Shown here piece after piece: positions 29,580 through 40,081 of a DNA stretch of 64,000 bases. The translations under genes were made by a program, and so were the position numbers. Position 1 is the first letter of the stretch; the number at the start of each line of letters is the position of its first letter. A model generated the notes under the pieces. The model worked only from the letters and a program-made list of their open reading frames with translations. It searched no databases and was not told the DNA's origin. Origin of the DNA: Diplonema japonicum (Eukaryota > Euglenozoa > Diplonemea > Diplonemida > Diplonemidae). Location: contig OZ025682.1 in NCBI GenBank assembly GCA_964019335.1, forward strand, positions 124,001-188,000, given 5' to 3'.

Positions 29580-29768
29580 ATCTTTCCGGACGAACTCACT
29601 TTTTTTTTCCCCACAGTGGAGGCAACTTTAGTTAGGTACAAATATTTATCTTTCAAAAAATGATTTTATATGCAACTTGTGCGGAGCAAAAAAAAAAACT
29701 TTCGCAGCTTTTTAAAAACCCTTTTTTTTTTTTTTTGCTATAGTCATAAAGAATTATTTTTTTTTTAA
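29580..29768. repeat. Partial D2 copy after member 13
   Basis: 29632-29760 holds TACAAATATTTATCTTTC, TGCAACTTGTGCGGAGC, TTTCGCAGC and ATAGTCATAAAGAATT, a third copy of D2. A TTAA at 29765-29768 begins the next element. Confidence 0.6.
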
Positions 29769-30248
29769 ACCCTTAAACGCCCAACTGCTTCTGTTGAAGC
29801 AGTTAATAGGTGTAATTGTTCTGTGGTCATCTAGACCAAAGTCTCGGATCGGTTTTCATAAAAAAAAAGATGGAATGGAAAGATATTGAAAATCTGCGTC
29901 AAATGCGCTGTTTGTATCCATCTGAAACCTCATAACTTCATCCCAGAACGGGGTGCCGAGACACTGGGTGACACCAAAAATGGGCATTTTCCAGATTTTC
30001 ATGATTTTTCCATGATTTTCCCTCTTTTTTTTTTTTTCCCCCCCGAGTCACTAGGCCTTCTCAAAATCAACATGTCAGCACACAACGGGAGCAGTTCCCG
30101 TCGACCTGCAATGTTCATATGGGTTAAATCCACCTCTCTACCTCAATCCTCGTTTCTTTTTTATTTACCAGGACCGCGATGACGATGTAGTTATGGGTCC
30201 GGTTGGGATCCTGCGAAACAGGTGGCCCACCTTTCTGGAGAACGGATG

Positions 30249-30280
<32 letters not shown>

Positions 30281-30499
30281 CACTCGTTCCCTGATCGATG
30301 CACCTCCATGGGTCGAAAACACTAAATATTTAGTGGAATGAACGCAAATCTTTCAAATCTTTCAAATGCGTACCTCGAATCAAAAAAAATTACCTCAAGA
30401 CTCAGCATGTTTGACCCAATGCCAACAAAGACCCAAAATCGAAAAAAATTTCGAAAATCAATTACCCCCCCCCCCCCCCCCCCCCTGGGCGTCTAAGGG
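29769..30499. mobile_element. TTAA-flanked element, piggyBac-like non-autonomous
   Basis: TTAA stands immediately outside both ends. Left end ACCCTTAAACGCCCA and right end (reverse complement) CCCTTAGACGCCCA match apart from one extra A and one substitution. TTAA targets with CCCTT termini are typical of piggyBac. A subterminal hairpin (AACTGCTTC/GAAGCAGTT) follows the left end. 731 bp with no transposase frame, a 37-nt T-run and a C-run inside. Confidence 0.6.
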
Positions 30500-30503
30500 T
30501 TAA

Positions 30504-31092
30504 GACTTCAAAAAAAACCCCCCCAACCTTTGCACAAATAGGGGATAAGAAAGAGCTCCGTCGCATCTCCAAGCCTGGAACGAAAGAGAGAAGATAAACT
30601 GGAGTGTGATACTATCCCGGGAGCGTTCTCCCCCCCCCCCCCCCCCCCTCCCCCCCCTCTTGAATACAGTATTTATTTTTTGGCTCGATAACTTTTCGGC
30701 TCACTAAGGTACCACCTTAGAGTGCCTCTTGGGAAGCCTTTGTTGCAGGAGTAGGTATATAGTCACGGTATTGGTCTCAAAAAAATACTTTGCCCCCCCC
30801 CCCTCCATTTTTTGGAGAGGGTGTTCATTTCCTATCGTTAGTGAAATCTTTTTTTTCCCCCCCTGGTGGGCCATTGCAAACCACTTCATTTCCTATCATA
30901 TTGAATTTTTTTTCTCTCTCTCCTAACTTTTTTTTTTTTTAAAAAAGGCGATCTTGTCACATACTGCAGGTTCCCTTCAAAGACAAATTATTTTTGTACA
31001 ATTTTTAGTTGTCCTTGTTGTTATGCATTTGATTACTTTATTTAGAAAACGTGAAGTAGCCATCTACCAACGGGCCATACACATTGTGATCT

Positions 31093-31132
<40 letters not shown>

Positions 31133-31409
31133 CTTTTTTTTTTAATTTACTCTTGCTCTAGTTTCAGACCGAAGTCCCGAATTCGGTCGATTCTAGATTT
31201 GAGAAATATGATTTGAATGGCTCGTGCAGATAATCATACTTGCACTTTCTATGACATCTATGCTCTCCCCGGCGTTCGTTGGTAGATGGTTGCGAAAAGA
31301 AGTGCTGTGGGGTACCCGGTATCAAAGATACCCCCCCCCCCCCCCCCCCCCCCCCTTATAAGCACGTCCGTATTCCTTTCATTCAAACCTGCAGGAGTAG
31401 GAAATACGC

Positions 31410-31446
<37 letters not shown>

Positions 31447-31758
31447 CCGAAATTTTTTGCACGAGGACCCTGTGCATTCCTCACAGATACGGGGTAGCTA
31501 TTTCGCCATGGCATTTTTATTTTTATGCAGGGTAGTCACCCATTTCTCTTAAAAGGTCTTTTTTGCCCCCCTCGCTACATTTCGTACCAAACCCCAATGA
31601 GGCATAAAAATGTCGGAGGTTACCGTGGACGGTGGAAAAAAAGTTAGTGGTTGCATAAGGGAAATTGTTGGTGGTTACAGTAAAAAGTGGAAAAAAAGTT
31701 GGAGGTTGAAGGCGACGGTGGAAAAAGTTATTTGGTTACCTTGTACGTTGGTTTCCCC

Positions 31759-31796
<38 letters not shown>

Positions 31797-32225
31797 TTTT
31801 ATAGCACTTATTCCCACTTTTATAGGCCAGGAATAGCCTCAGATGGCTAAAAATAGTCAAAATACCCCCCAAAAAGGGGTTGGGTTGGGACAGCATTTTT
31901 TTGCACGACGAGACCCATTTTTTCACTCTGAAGCGCCATTTCGCGTATAATGGGCGTTTAAAATCGCGTTCAAATAATGAGGCCCCTAGTGAGTGAAGAA
32001 AATGAAGAAGAGTGAAATAAAAAAGAAAATAAAAAAGGAAAATGGGACGGGTGTGAGTATCTTGTATTTCCACCCCGCATGAAGGAAAAAGGAGATGGAA
32101 CGGCGTCTCTTCAGGGCATTGAAGGGAAAAAAAAAAAAAAAAGAAACTCGATAAAATTTCACTGAAAAAAAAAAGTGACATTTTTGTTTCCTCCCTACCC
32201 CCCCCCCCCCCCCCCCCCCGTAGGG
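30504..32225. other. Long noncoding region with dispersed repeats
   Basis: About 1.7 kb without a gene. Holds a weak copy of the recurring motif (30603-30621, GTGTGATACTATCCCGGGAG), repeat D1 (30863-30905), the CTTGTCACATACTGCAGG word (30952), the word CCATCTACCAACGGGCCAT (31060; compare 45331), long A- and C-runs, and four loose copies of GGTGGAAAAAAAGTT at 31630-31725. Confidence 0.6.
30863..30905 (+). repeat. Dispersed repeat D1, copy 3
   Basis: CTGGTGGGCCATTGCAAACC then ACTTCATTTCCTATCATA, diverged from copies 1, 2 and 4. Confidence 0.65.
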
Positions 32226-32375
32226 CTATGCTGGCAGGAAACGTGGAAACCATACGTTTCCATACTTTTCAAAATTCTTATGGAAACGGCTTCCTTCTTA
32301 AGGAAACATAAGGAAACGTTTCCGTTTCCCTTTTTTTCAAAAAATGCATGGAAACGCGTTTCCATGCCAGCATAG
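32226..32375 (-). mobile_element. Palindrome-rich MITE, copy 2
   Basis: 150 bp, opposite orientation to 22920-23084, with the same CTATGCTGGCA ends. It lacks short internal pieces of copy 1. Sits next to a C-run and directly before a fold-back element. Confidence 0.85.
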
Positions 32376-32379
32376 CCGT

Positions 32380-33010
32380 GGGGGTCACATGGGGGTGGTA
32401 AAGTGGGTTTTTTCAAATTCGGAAATGCAGAGCACTGGAGCCGCTTAAACCATGTAAAACACCCCTTTCTCGACCAAAAAAAATCGATTTCCGCCCGGTA
32501 CTTTTCACTTTTGGGCACCTACAAGGCATTATTTTGCATTTTTAAAAAAGGTGACCACGGTTTGGTACCTGGCCTGTTGTCTCCCCTGTATTATCTGAAA
32601 ATTTTAGAATTTGACCAGGTTTGTTCTTCTTTGAACGCGGCTCTTTAGGACGCCGCTACCGTTTGAACGGCAGAGTACTGTCTTACATCGCCCGATTGTG
32701 AATTTTTCTGTGTTTTGCGCGGCATTTCTGATGAATATTTATCATTTTCTCGAGGTTAGGAGTAAGTTTGTTTTTTTAGTGAAATTAAAGTGTTACAAAG
32801 ATTTCAGGTACCAAACCGTGGTCACTGTTTTAAAAATACAGATAAAGTATTAACAAGTGCTCAAAAATGCTCTAATCTGGCGAATTTTGATTTTTTGGTT
32901 AATTTGGAGGGTATTGGGCGGTTTTTTTTTACCTTAGGGGAAATTTTTTTTAAAAAAACTTTTTTTTTTTTTCACGTTTAACCACGTTTTTAAGGACCAT
33001 GTGACCCCCC
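32380..33010. mobile_element. Fold-back element
   Basis: Outer ends GGGGGTCACATGG and CCATGTGACCCCC are inverted. Inner arms GGTGACCACGGTTTGGTACC (32550) and GGTACCAAACCGTGGTCAC (32807) are also inverted, with weaker similarity around them. The loop (about 32573-32804) has no frame. Probably a non-autonomous DNA transposon. Confidence 0.6.
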
Positions 33011-33091
33011 CCCCCCCCCCCCCCCCCCCCGTCAGTTTAAGTTGGTAAAAAAAAATCTTTTTTTTCAACACCGGAGCAGATTGACATTGAG

Positions 33092-33625
33092 ATGACAACA
33101 CCAACCGAGAAGCCGCTGGCACCAGCCCCGCGACCCCCAGCACAACCTCAGCTGCCGACAAGAGGACACGGTGGCATGACGGCCGACGAATTTGAGCTGT
33201 GGCGGAAGAAGAAGGAAGAAGAGTACGCTGTGGAACGGCGGGAGTCGGAGACGCGGATTGTGGAGCTGGAACGGAAAACAGCCAGCATGATGCAGTCGAT
33301 CGTGAGTGTCGACAACAGGATGGCGACGCTCAGCAGGGAGGTAGGCACGCTTCACGAGAAGATGGAAGGCGTGACGGGGCAGCTGGGGAAGATCAGCAGC
33401 TTCATCGAGAAGGTCACGATGACGATGAACAGCCTGCAGGAGGATGTGCGATCCCTACGGACGACAAAGAGAACTGCGTCTTATGCGGATAGGGAAGGTG
33501 GGGAGATCCACACAGACACACCGAAAAGACGCACCCCTGGAACAGCAGAGATTGTCCCATTACAGATCACAGGCGGACCGGCCCCGATATCGCTACACCA
33601 AGGAGCCTCGACTCCGAGACATTGA
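33092..33625 (+). CDS. LINE ORF1, coiled-coil protein
   Basis: 177 residues, intact. N-terminus Pro-rich (about 1-25), then a charged heptad-rich region (about 31-125, FELWRKKKEEEYAVERRE and onwards) that predicts a coiled coil, then a basic tail with KRTASYADR and TPKRRTPG. No zinc knuckle is seen. By position and structure it is the nucleic-acid-binding ORF1 protein that packages the RNA. Its stop lies 24 nt before the ORF2 start. No ORF1 remains in LINE 1. Confidence 0.75.
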   Translation: MTTPTEKPLAPAPRPPAQPQLPTRGHGGMTADEFELWRKKKEEEYAVERRESETRIVELERKTASMMQSIVSVDNRMATLSREVGTLHEKMEGVTGQLGKISSFIEKVTMTMNSLQEDVRSLRTTKRTASYADREGGEIHTDTPKRRTPGTAEIVPLQITGGPAPISLHQGASTPRH

Positions 33626-33649
33626 ACGAGGGCTGACTATGAAGCAGCA

Positions 33650-36600
33650 ATGAGCGGAGGAGCGGAGTGTGGGATCCCACATGATTCACTTACAATAACT
33701 TCACTCAATGTGGGATCCTTAGCAAATAAGATCGAAGGAGTACTGGCGATGGGGAGCGACATCACGTGCTTGCAAGAGGTGAAGCTCACGAGCGTAGGAC
33801 AGGAGATGATGACGAGGCATGTCGAGCAGGACGGGAGATTCAGCCCGCTGTGGGGTGAACCACGACCGGGAATCGTGGTAGACGGACAAGAGAGCCCGAA
33901 TAAAGCGCAGCGCGGAGGTGTGGGTCTGATGGTACAGAAGAACAGACCAACCATACTGCAGAAAGCTGCATCGGCGAAAGAGGACGGCAGGTGGTTACAT
34001 GCAATGGTCAATCTCGACGGACGAGACACATGGCTACACTTGTTCGTGGTCTACTGCCACTCTGGGCACCAGAACAAGACGAAGAGAGAACGGTTGCTGG
34101 ACAAGATTCTGAACGAGATGCGAAGCCTGCTGGGAGAGGTGCCCATTATGGTTCTGGGAGACATGAACACTGAGGTGCAGGACTCACCAGTTCTACAACA
34201 AGCTGTCGCCAACGACTGGGTCGACGCAGCGGCACTGCAGGCACTGGATGAGGACAAGGGGCCTGAGCACACATTCGTCAGGCAAGCAACGAACACACGA
34301 ACGAGGATTGACTACGCCCTACTCAGTCAGTCACTGTCAGTCAAAATATGTATACCGGGGATCAAACAGCGCACCTTCAGGTACTTCGTACCAAAAGAGC
34401 TGCCGATGAAACGTGAAGACGAACTTGCGGAACGACTACTCCAAGAGGCAGGATATGACGAGCTTTGTCAAGAGGGTGACACGGACAAGCTCTACACAAA
34501 GCTAGCTGACCTGACCGAGCGATATGGTGTTACGGGAGTGGAACAACAACGGCCATATAGAGGGAGAGCGGCAGTGAACAAGCCCGTGGAGAGATGCATC
34601 ACAGCGAAGTCCGCCAGAGGGGCGATAGGAGCGGTGGTGGGGAAGCAAAAAGCTGCTAGTGCAATCATGAGGAAAACACGACACCTGCTGACGACAGTGT
34701 TGAGAAACGGGTCGATTGGAGCTCTGGCGAACGCAACCATGAACACGTGGAAAAACGTGTGTGAAGGCGTCCGGAAGCTAGATTGGAACTTGGAGACAGA
34801 AAGGGACCTGCTGAAAGGGGACCTGGACGAGGCACTGATTGAAGTACAACGGCTGGACGAAGCCCTAGCACAAAGGGTGCGGGAGCTTGACAAGAGAGCG
34901 AGAATGCGGAGGGAAGCAAAGTATGAAGAGCGTTTGAACACACACTTCCGCGAGGAAAGGCGGAGGATGACGGCCTTTGTGAGGAACTCCCAAACGGCAG
35001 GAGCACAAGCCGTGGCGAACAGCGAGGGGGCGATGACGGCGGACCTCAGAGAGATGGATGGGATGATGCACGAGGAATGGGACAGGATCTTCTGCCTGTA
35101 CGAAGAGGGCGGAGAGCCGAAGTACCAAGACTTCAAAGAACGATACGGTGCATACATCGAGAAGAACGAGATGGCCTTGCTCCCGCTGACGGGGAGCGAC
35201 TTGCGAGAGGTGCTGATGAAGAAAACAAAGAAGACCTCTCCAGGTGTCGATGGATGGAGAATGGCGGAGCTACGAGCCATGCCACAAGTGCTGCTTGATG
35301 CGTGGGCAAAGATGTTCAATGTGATTGAGGTAAGTGGCAGATGGCCAGAGGCTCTGCTCACAGCTCTTGTCACCTTAGTGCCGAAAGGCGGAGAGAAGAC
35401 GCTGCTGAACCACAGACCGATAACAGTGACAAGCGCGGTCTACAGGCTGTGGGCATGTGCCAGGCTACAGAACATCATTCCGTGGCAGGAAGGATGGATA
35501 CACCCAACGCAGCATGGCTTCAGGCCGAAAAGAGGAACCGACAGCTTGCTAATGGAGCTCAGCACGCAACTGGAGGAGGCGCTGCTACATCAAATACCGC
35601 TGAATGGTTTAGCGTTAGACTTTGTCAAGTGCTTTGATCGCATCCCGCAGGAGGTGGCGTTTGGGTTGATGGAAGACCTAGGAATGCACGGCCGAATCTT
35701 GAGGCCGCTACGAGGGATGTACGCGCGCATGAAACGACGTTTCCGGTTCCCAATCGGTGTAGGGCGCGAGTTCCGTGTGACGAACGGGATTCTACAAGGC
35801 TGCCCGATATCCGTCATCATGGTGAACGCGATGGTGTCGGTGATGGTGAGGTGTGTGACAGTTGAAGTGCCGGGGGCATGGTCCTTATCATACGCCGATG
35901 ATGCCTACTTGCTCGCAATTCTCAGGAAGGCCCTCAAAGCTGCAGCAGAAAAAATGGTGGAGTTCTGTAACGCAACGGGCATGCTACTAAATGTGGACAA
36001 ATCACATGCGTTCACCACAAAAACGGATGAACTAGAGGAGAAGTTAGAATGCTCTGACATGTCCTTCAAGGTCAAACAGAGGTGAAGTCGTTGGGTGTAA
36101 TGCTATGCACAGACGGGAAACACCGACTCACGAAGACAAAATCGGCGGAAGACGAACTTGCGCGACTCGGCGCGCTACCACTCACGTTTCATAACAAGAC
36201 GGAAATGTTACTCGGCACGGTGCTGCCAGCATGCCTATACGGAGCGACGTACGCTGAGCCGTCTGAAGACCTGCTGAAAAGACTTAGGACGGCGGCTGCG
36301 AAGGCCTTGTGGGGCCCGCACTTTACGATGAGGAACCCGATTGCCCTACTCAGCGTAGCGCTACCTGGCTTTCAGAACGAGGAGGGTCATCTGTGGAGCG
36401 ATCTTCACGGTACACCCAAAAGTATGGAGCAAGAAGCTTGATGTGGCAGACAAGCTCACATGTGATGTCTGCGACCACCAGGCGGAGACGACGGAGCAGA
36501 TCACAGAGCACGCGCTGTGGGAGTGTGCCCCTGCGAGACAAGCGCAGCAGGAAAGTGTGTACGCGGAGGTCAAAAGAGAAGGGCTGCCGAAAGCAACGGC

Positions 36601-37278
36601 GCTACACGGTGTAGTGGTGAGAGGAACGGGAGCGGAAGTGCAGAAACAAGCGCGACTGGTGCAGAGCTACCTGGTGCGAGTGGTGGCGTTGCGTGACAGT
36701 AGAGCAGCGGAGAGGACGGTGCATGTTATAAGACCATATCCTTGGAAAGAGACGACGACGGAACAAGATGCCCGGTACCGACGGAGGAGATGCTTGTTGC
36801 GCACGGAGCAACGGGTGAGATACTGAAAAAGCAGTTGAAACATGTGCTACCCTGGCTGCAAGGTCTGAGGTGGTACCTAGGATCGAAGAAGACGTCAATC
36901 ACCACGATGGAGCTGGCAATTGATTTTGAGATGACGACCGGTATATCCTTATACGGGGAACATGGGGAGAGCAGTCTGTTGGAGAGAAAAGCCGCACGTC
37001 TGCGGTACATCCTCAATAGAGTGCAAGCATGTGCGGCAAAGGGCAACAAAAGCGGCTTCCCGGCAAGAAGGATGACCAGAGTACACTCCCTGAGAAACCT
37101 GGGCGCACCAGCGATGCATGGCTACGACAAGAGACCCTTGTTCTCGTCAACCCAAACAGCCCCCTATTTGGAGGGACTGCGACCGATGTTCTTAGCGCAG
37201 ATGCCGTCCATGACGGACAGGCAAACCCCGACGGCCGGCACCAGGATGCAACCGCAGAATGGTGACAGGCACGTGTAG
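33650..37278 (+). pseudogene. LINE 2 ORF2 (endonuclease/reverse transcriptase), disrupted
   Basis: Opens at ATG 33650 with the APE endonuclease (LNVGSLANK, CLQEVK, GDMNTEV, TRIDYALL) but lacks about 22 residues present in LINE 1, including the TNEHR segment with the expected catalytic His. RT motifs follow (VDGWRMAELR, FDRIP, GCPIS, YADD). A one-base shift near 36080, a deletion of over 350 nt near 36375, and another shift near 36770 break the rest; the CDVC...HALWEC zinc motif and C-terminus survive in pieces. Confidence 0.9.
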
Positions 37279-37328
37279 GATCCCCCGTCCACGGTGGGCA
37301 CCAGCGCACCGCAAAAATAGATCGAGTT

Positions 37329-37716
37329 TTTTTTCGTTTTTTTTTTTTAAACCCCTTGAATGGGCGATGCTTCCCCCCCTTTTAAATACACAGTTTTCTA
37401 CGCACAGACTCCTTAGGTGGGGGAACGGCAGCAGCCGGTTCGCCTGGCTAGGGTCCTCCGGACCCGGCAAGTCCAAGATTGACCAGGATGGACGGGTCTT
37501 AGAGATACGAGGCGTGAATTTGGAAATGGGTTTGAAGAGAGAGATTAAAAAAAAAAAAAAAATGAAGTTAATAAAAAAGCATCGCCTATTTTTTCACAAG
37601 GTTTATATCCCCTTCCGAAATTTTTGTTTTTTTTTAAAAACATTTTTTTTTTTTTAAACTTCTTTCCCACCACCATCCAGATAATTTTTATCTTCAAAAA
37701 AAAAAAAAAAAAAAAA
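37329..37716. other. Intergenic between LINE 2 and member 14
   Basis: T- and A-runs with a possible acceptor CCACCACCATCCAG near 37667-37680, then an A-run to the ATG of member 14. Confidence 0.5.
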
Positions 37717-38454
37717 ATGACGCCCTACCACCCCCCTTACAGCACCCCGCCTGCAGTGGCACTGTTCAGAGACGGAATCGACAAAACCACGAAGGAGGGG
37801 GAAATAAGTGTGGCGAAGCAGTTTTTTAAAGAGTACATTTCAGCCATGCACACGGGGAGGGTTGCGGAGTGCTTCGATGCGTGGCTGGACGACAAGGCGG
37901 CCTATGTAGTAAAGGAACCCTGTGCGACACTACAGGCAAGGGGCAAGACGGGCGCCTGCAAGCTTTACAACATGACTGTAGATGAGATTACATCCCTTTC
38001 TGTCAGCGTCAATGCGATCAAGTACAACAAGGACCAGCGTGTTGCAGTCTTGGATGTTGCCTCCTCAACGGTTAAGGATTCCGGGCTGCATCCTGTGGCA
38101 CAGAATGTTCGTTTTACTTTTAAATTCAACGTTTCGATGAAACTGTCCAAACTTGTGACATCTTGCCAGCCAACGCAAAGTGCTGTTTACCCTGTAGTGG
38201 TCGAGAGTTCTTCATCTCTCCCTCTTAAACCTCCCACCTCGCACCGTCCGTGTGCGCACAACAACTGGGACCACATTAGGGTCAAAAGACATCAAGCTTT
38301 GTTACGGTGCAGAGAATGCGCCTCGCAGTGGAAAATTGCTGTGGGGAAGATCGCGAAATGTTACAGGCATCTGAGCCTTCTGGGATGCCCGAATGGCGAT
38401 GGATGTACATCTCTACACATCAACCACAGGAAACAGGGTGTTGCGGGGCAGTGA
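37717..38454 (+). CDS. NTF2-like/CCCH zinc-finger family protein, member 14
   Basis: 245 residues from ATG 37717 (MTPYHPPYS) after an A-run; the frame from 37624 is low complexity. The shortest and most divergent member. NTF2-like domain about 25-150; the segment ISAMHTGRVAECFDAWLD matches members 2 and 4 while the rest differs. No acidic linker. Zinc region CAHNNWDHIRVKR, CREC, QWKIAV, and C-x8-C-x5-C-x3-H. It is the last family gene in the window and stands beyond LINE 2. Confidence 0.9.
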   Translation: MTPYHPPYSTPPAVALFRDGIDKTTKEGEISVAKQFFKEYISAMHTGRVAECFDAWLDDKAAYVVKEPCATLQARGKTGACKLYNMTVDEITSLSVSVNAIKYNKDQRVAVLDVASSTVKDSGLHPVAQNVRFTFKFNVSMKLSKLVTSCQPTQSAVYPVVVESSSSLPLKPPTSHRPCAHNNWDHIRVKRHQALLRCRECASQWKIAVGKIAKCYRHLSLLGCPNGDGCTSLHINHRKQGVAGQ

Positions 38455-38683
38455 GTCTTTTTTTTTTTTTTTTCTTTTTTGAATTTTTTTTCTTCTTCTC
38501 ACGCCTTTTCTAATGATTTGGTGTGTGTGGAATGAAGGAGGAAAAAAAAAAAAAAAAAACTAAATGTTTCGTGCGCACAAACAAAATGAAGCGCCCAAAG
38601 TAATTATTTTCTCCCACTACCATGTATGGAGGAGCCTTTCTTCCATCCACAGTAACCCGTGAACAGAATTTTTTTTTTTTTTG

Positions 38684-38726
38684 TTGGTGGGCCGTTGCTA
38701 GCTACTTCGTTCCTATCATAGTGAAT
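38684..38726 (+). repeat. Dispersed repeat D1, copy 4
   Basis: TTGGTGGGCCGTTGCTAGCT then ACTTCGTTCCTATCATAGTG, followed by a T-run as in the other copies. Confidence 0.7.
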
Positions 38727-38975
38727 TTTTTTTTCTTTTTTCGTAGTTGTCACCAAGAATGTTGAAAGTAATTAAAATTAGAATTATTCTGGTGCTTCAG
38801 TCTTCTCCAAAGACTGTGAATAGTTGCTTTTTTTTTTTTTTTTTTTAATTGTTATTGGTGAAATGCTGTCTGACTTGCATTTAAATAAAAAAACAAAAAA
38901 GGGTAATTAACCAAAACTTAGCTCCGCATAGTTACCCCCCCCTTTTTTTTCTCCTTCACAAACGAGCGACCGTCC

Positions 38976-39007
<32 letters not shown>

Positions 39008-39230
39008 CCCTTTAAACCCCTCTTGCCGTTGACTCACATAAATAACCCATTTTGCACTGGCGAAATAATTCGGCTTATGAAATAGGAGGGTTCGCATCAA
39101 TTTGGCCAAGCACAGTGAAGATCTCGAACGACGAATGGGGTTTTACAAGAAAAAGAAGAAGAAGAAAAAAAAAAAGAGGGGGAAAAGAAAAGACTTACTT
39201 ACCTCCAAATACTAAATACTCACAAGAAGC

Positions 39231-39236
<6 letters not shown>

Positions 39237-39273
<37 letters not shown>
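39237..39273. repeat. (TA)n microsatellite
   Basis: About 18 uninterrupted TA units. Confidence 0.95.
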
Positions 39274-39276
<3 letters not shown>

Positions 39277-40081
39277 GATGAGAACAAGGGGCAGCTCACA
39301 GAGACCTCCTTCAACTCGTTTTTTTCTTTTTCTTGATGTGCCAATAAGGCACTTTAGCTGTTGTTTCTCGTTGAAAAAAAAAAAAAAAAAAAAAAAATCT
39401 ATGGAGCATTTGTTCACACGACGGCGAGAGATACTCAGATGCGCGGCCTGCCGGGATTCCCCCCCCCTCCCCTTTTCTCTCCCTCTCCTTTGCTGCTAAA
39501 GAAAGAGTGAAGAGGAAGAGTAAATAAATGGGACTAAAAAAAAGAAAAGAAAAGGAAAAAGCACCTTCCAGCCATCTCACAATAAGTTTCAGTTTCTCTC
39601 TTTTTTTTTGTTTAGAGTGGCTTACCTATTTCACTTTGTAAATTAGGTATGCTTCTTTCTTGTAATAATACCCTATTTTCATGTCACAAACCATGAAAGT
39701 CATCACTAAAGAATGGAATATGGCGATGTACTTTATTTTCTGCTACGTTTTTTTTTTTTTTTTTTTTTTGTCCTTTTTCTTGTTTTTTTTCCCCCACGGG
39801 GCGCCACCAACACTGGCCTCCTTAATCTCTCTATTTTTTTTTCTTATACCGCTAGGGCCCAGTATTGCTTTAACTTGTACGAAGTTTGCAAAAAAAAAAA
39901 AAGAAAAAAAAAAGAAACGGGACAATAAGAAGTTTCAAAACAATTCTTAAAATATAGGGTGGAGAACACCGGCGACCTGCACACTGAAAAAGTGAAGCAT
40001 AAAAAAAAAAATGAACAGGGAACAAAAAATTAAATCTCCTGTGTAATCCGCTTTTTTCTTTTCTTTTTTTTGGGTAGAGTC

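Larger units (their letters stand above)
33040..37328 (+). mobile_element. LINE 2, near full length but decayed
   Basis: Contains a 5'UTR behind a C-run, ORF1 (33092-33625), ORF2 (33650-37278) and a 3' tail (GGTGGGCACCAGCGCACCGC) related to that of LINE 1. Two ORFs with an APE endonuclease and a C-terminal zinc motif put it in the general R1/Tad/L1-like group of non-LTR elements; the clade is not resolved here. Confidence 0.9.
38455..40081. other. Long intergenic region
   Basis: About 1.6 kb. D1 copy 4 at 38684-38726, A/T runs, a (TA)18 microsatellite at 39237-39273, and mixed sequence. Small frames (such as 39052-39336) match nothing known. Confidence 0.6.
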
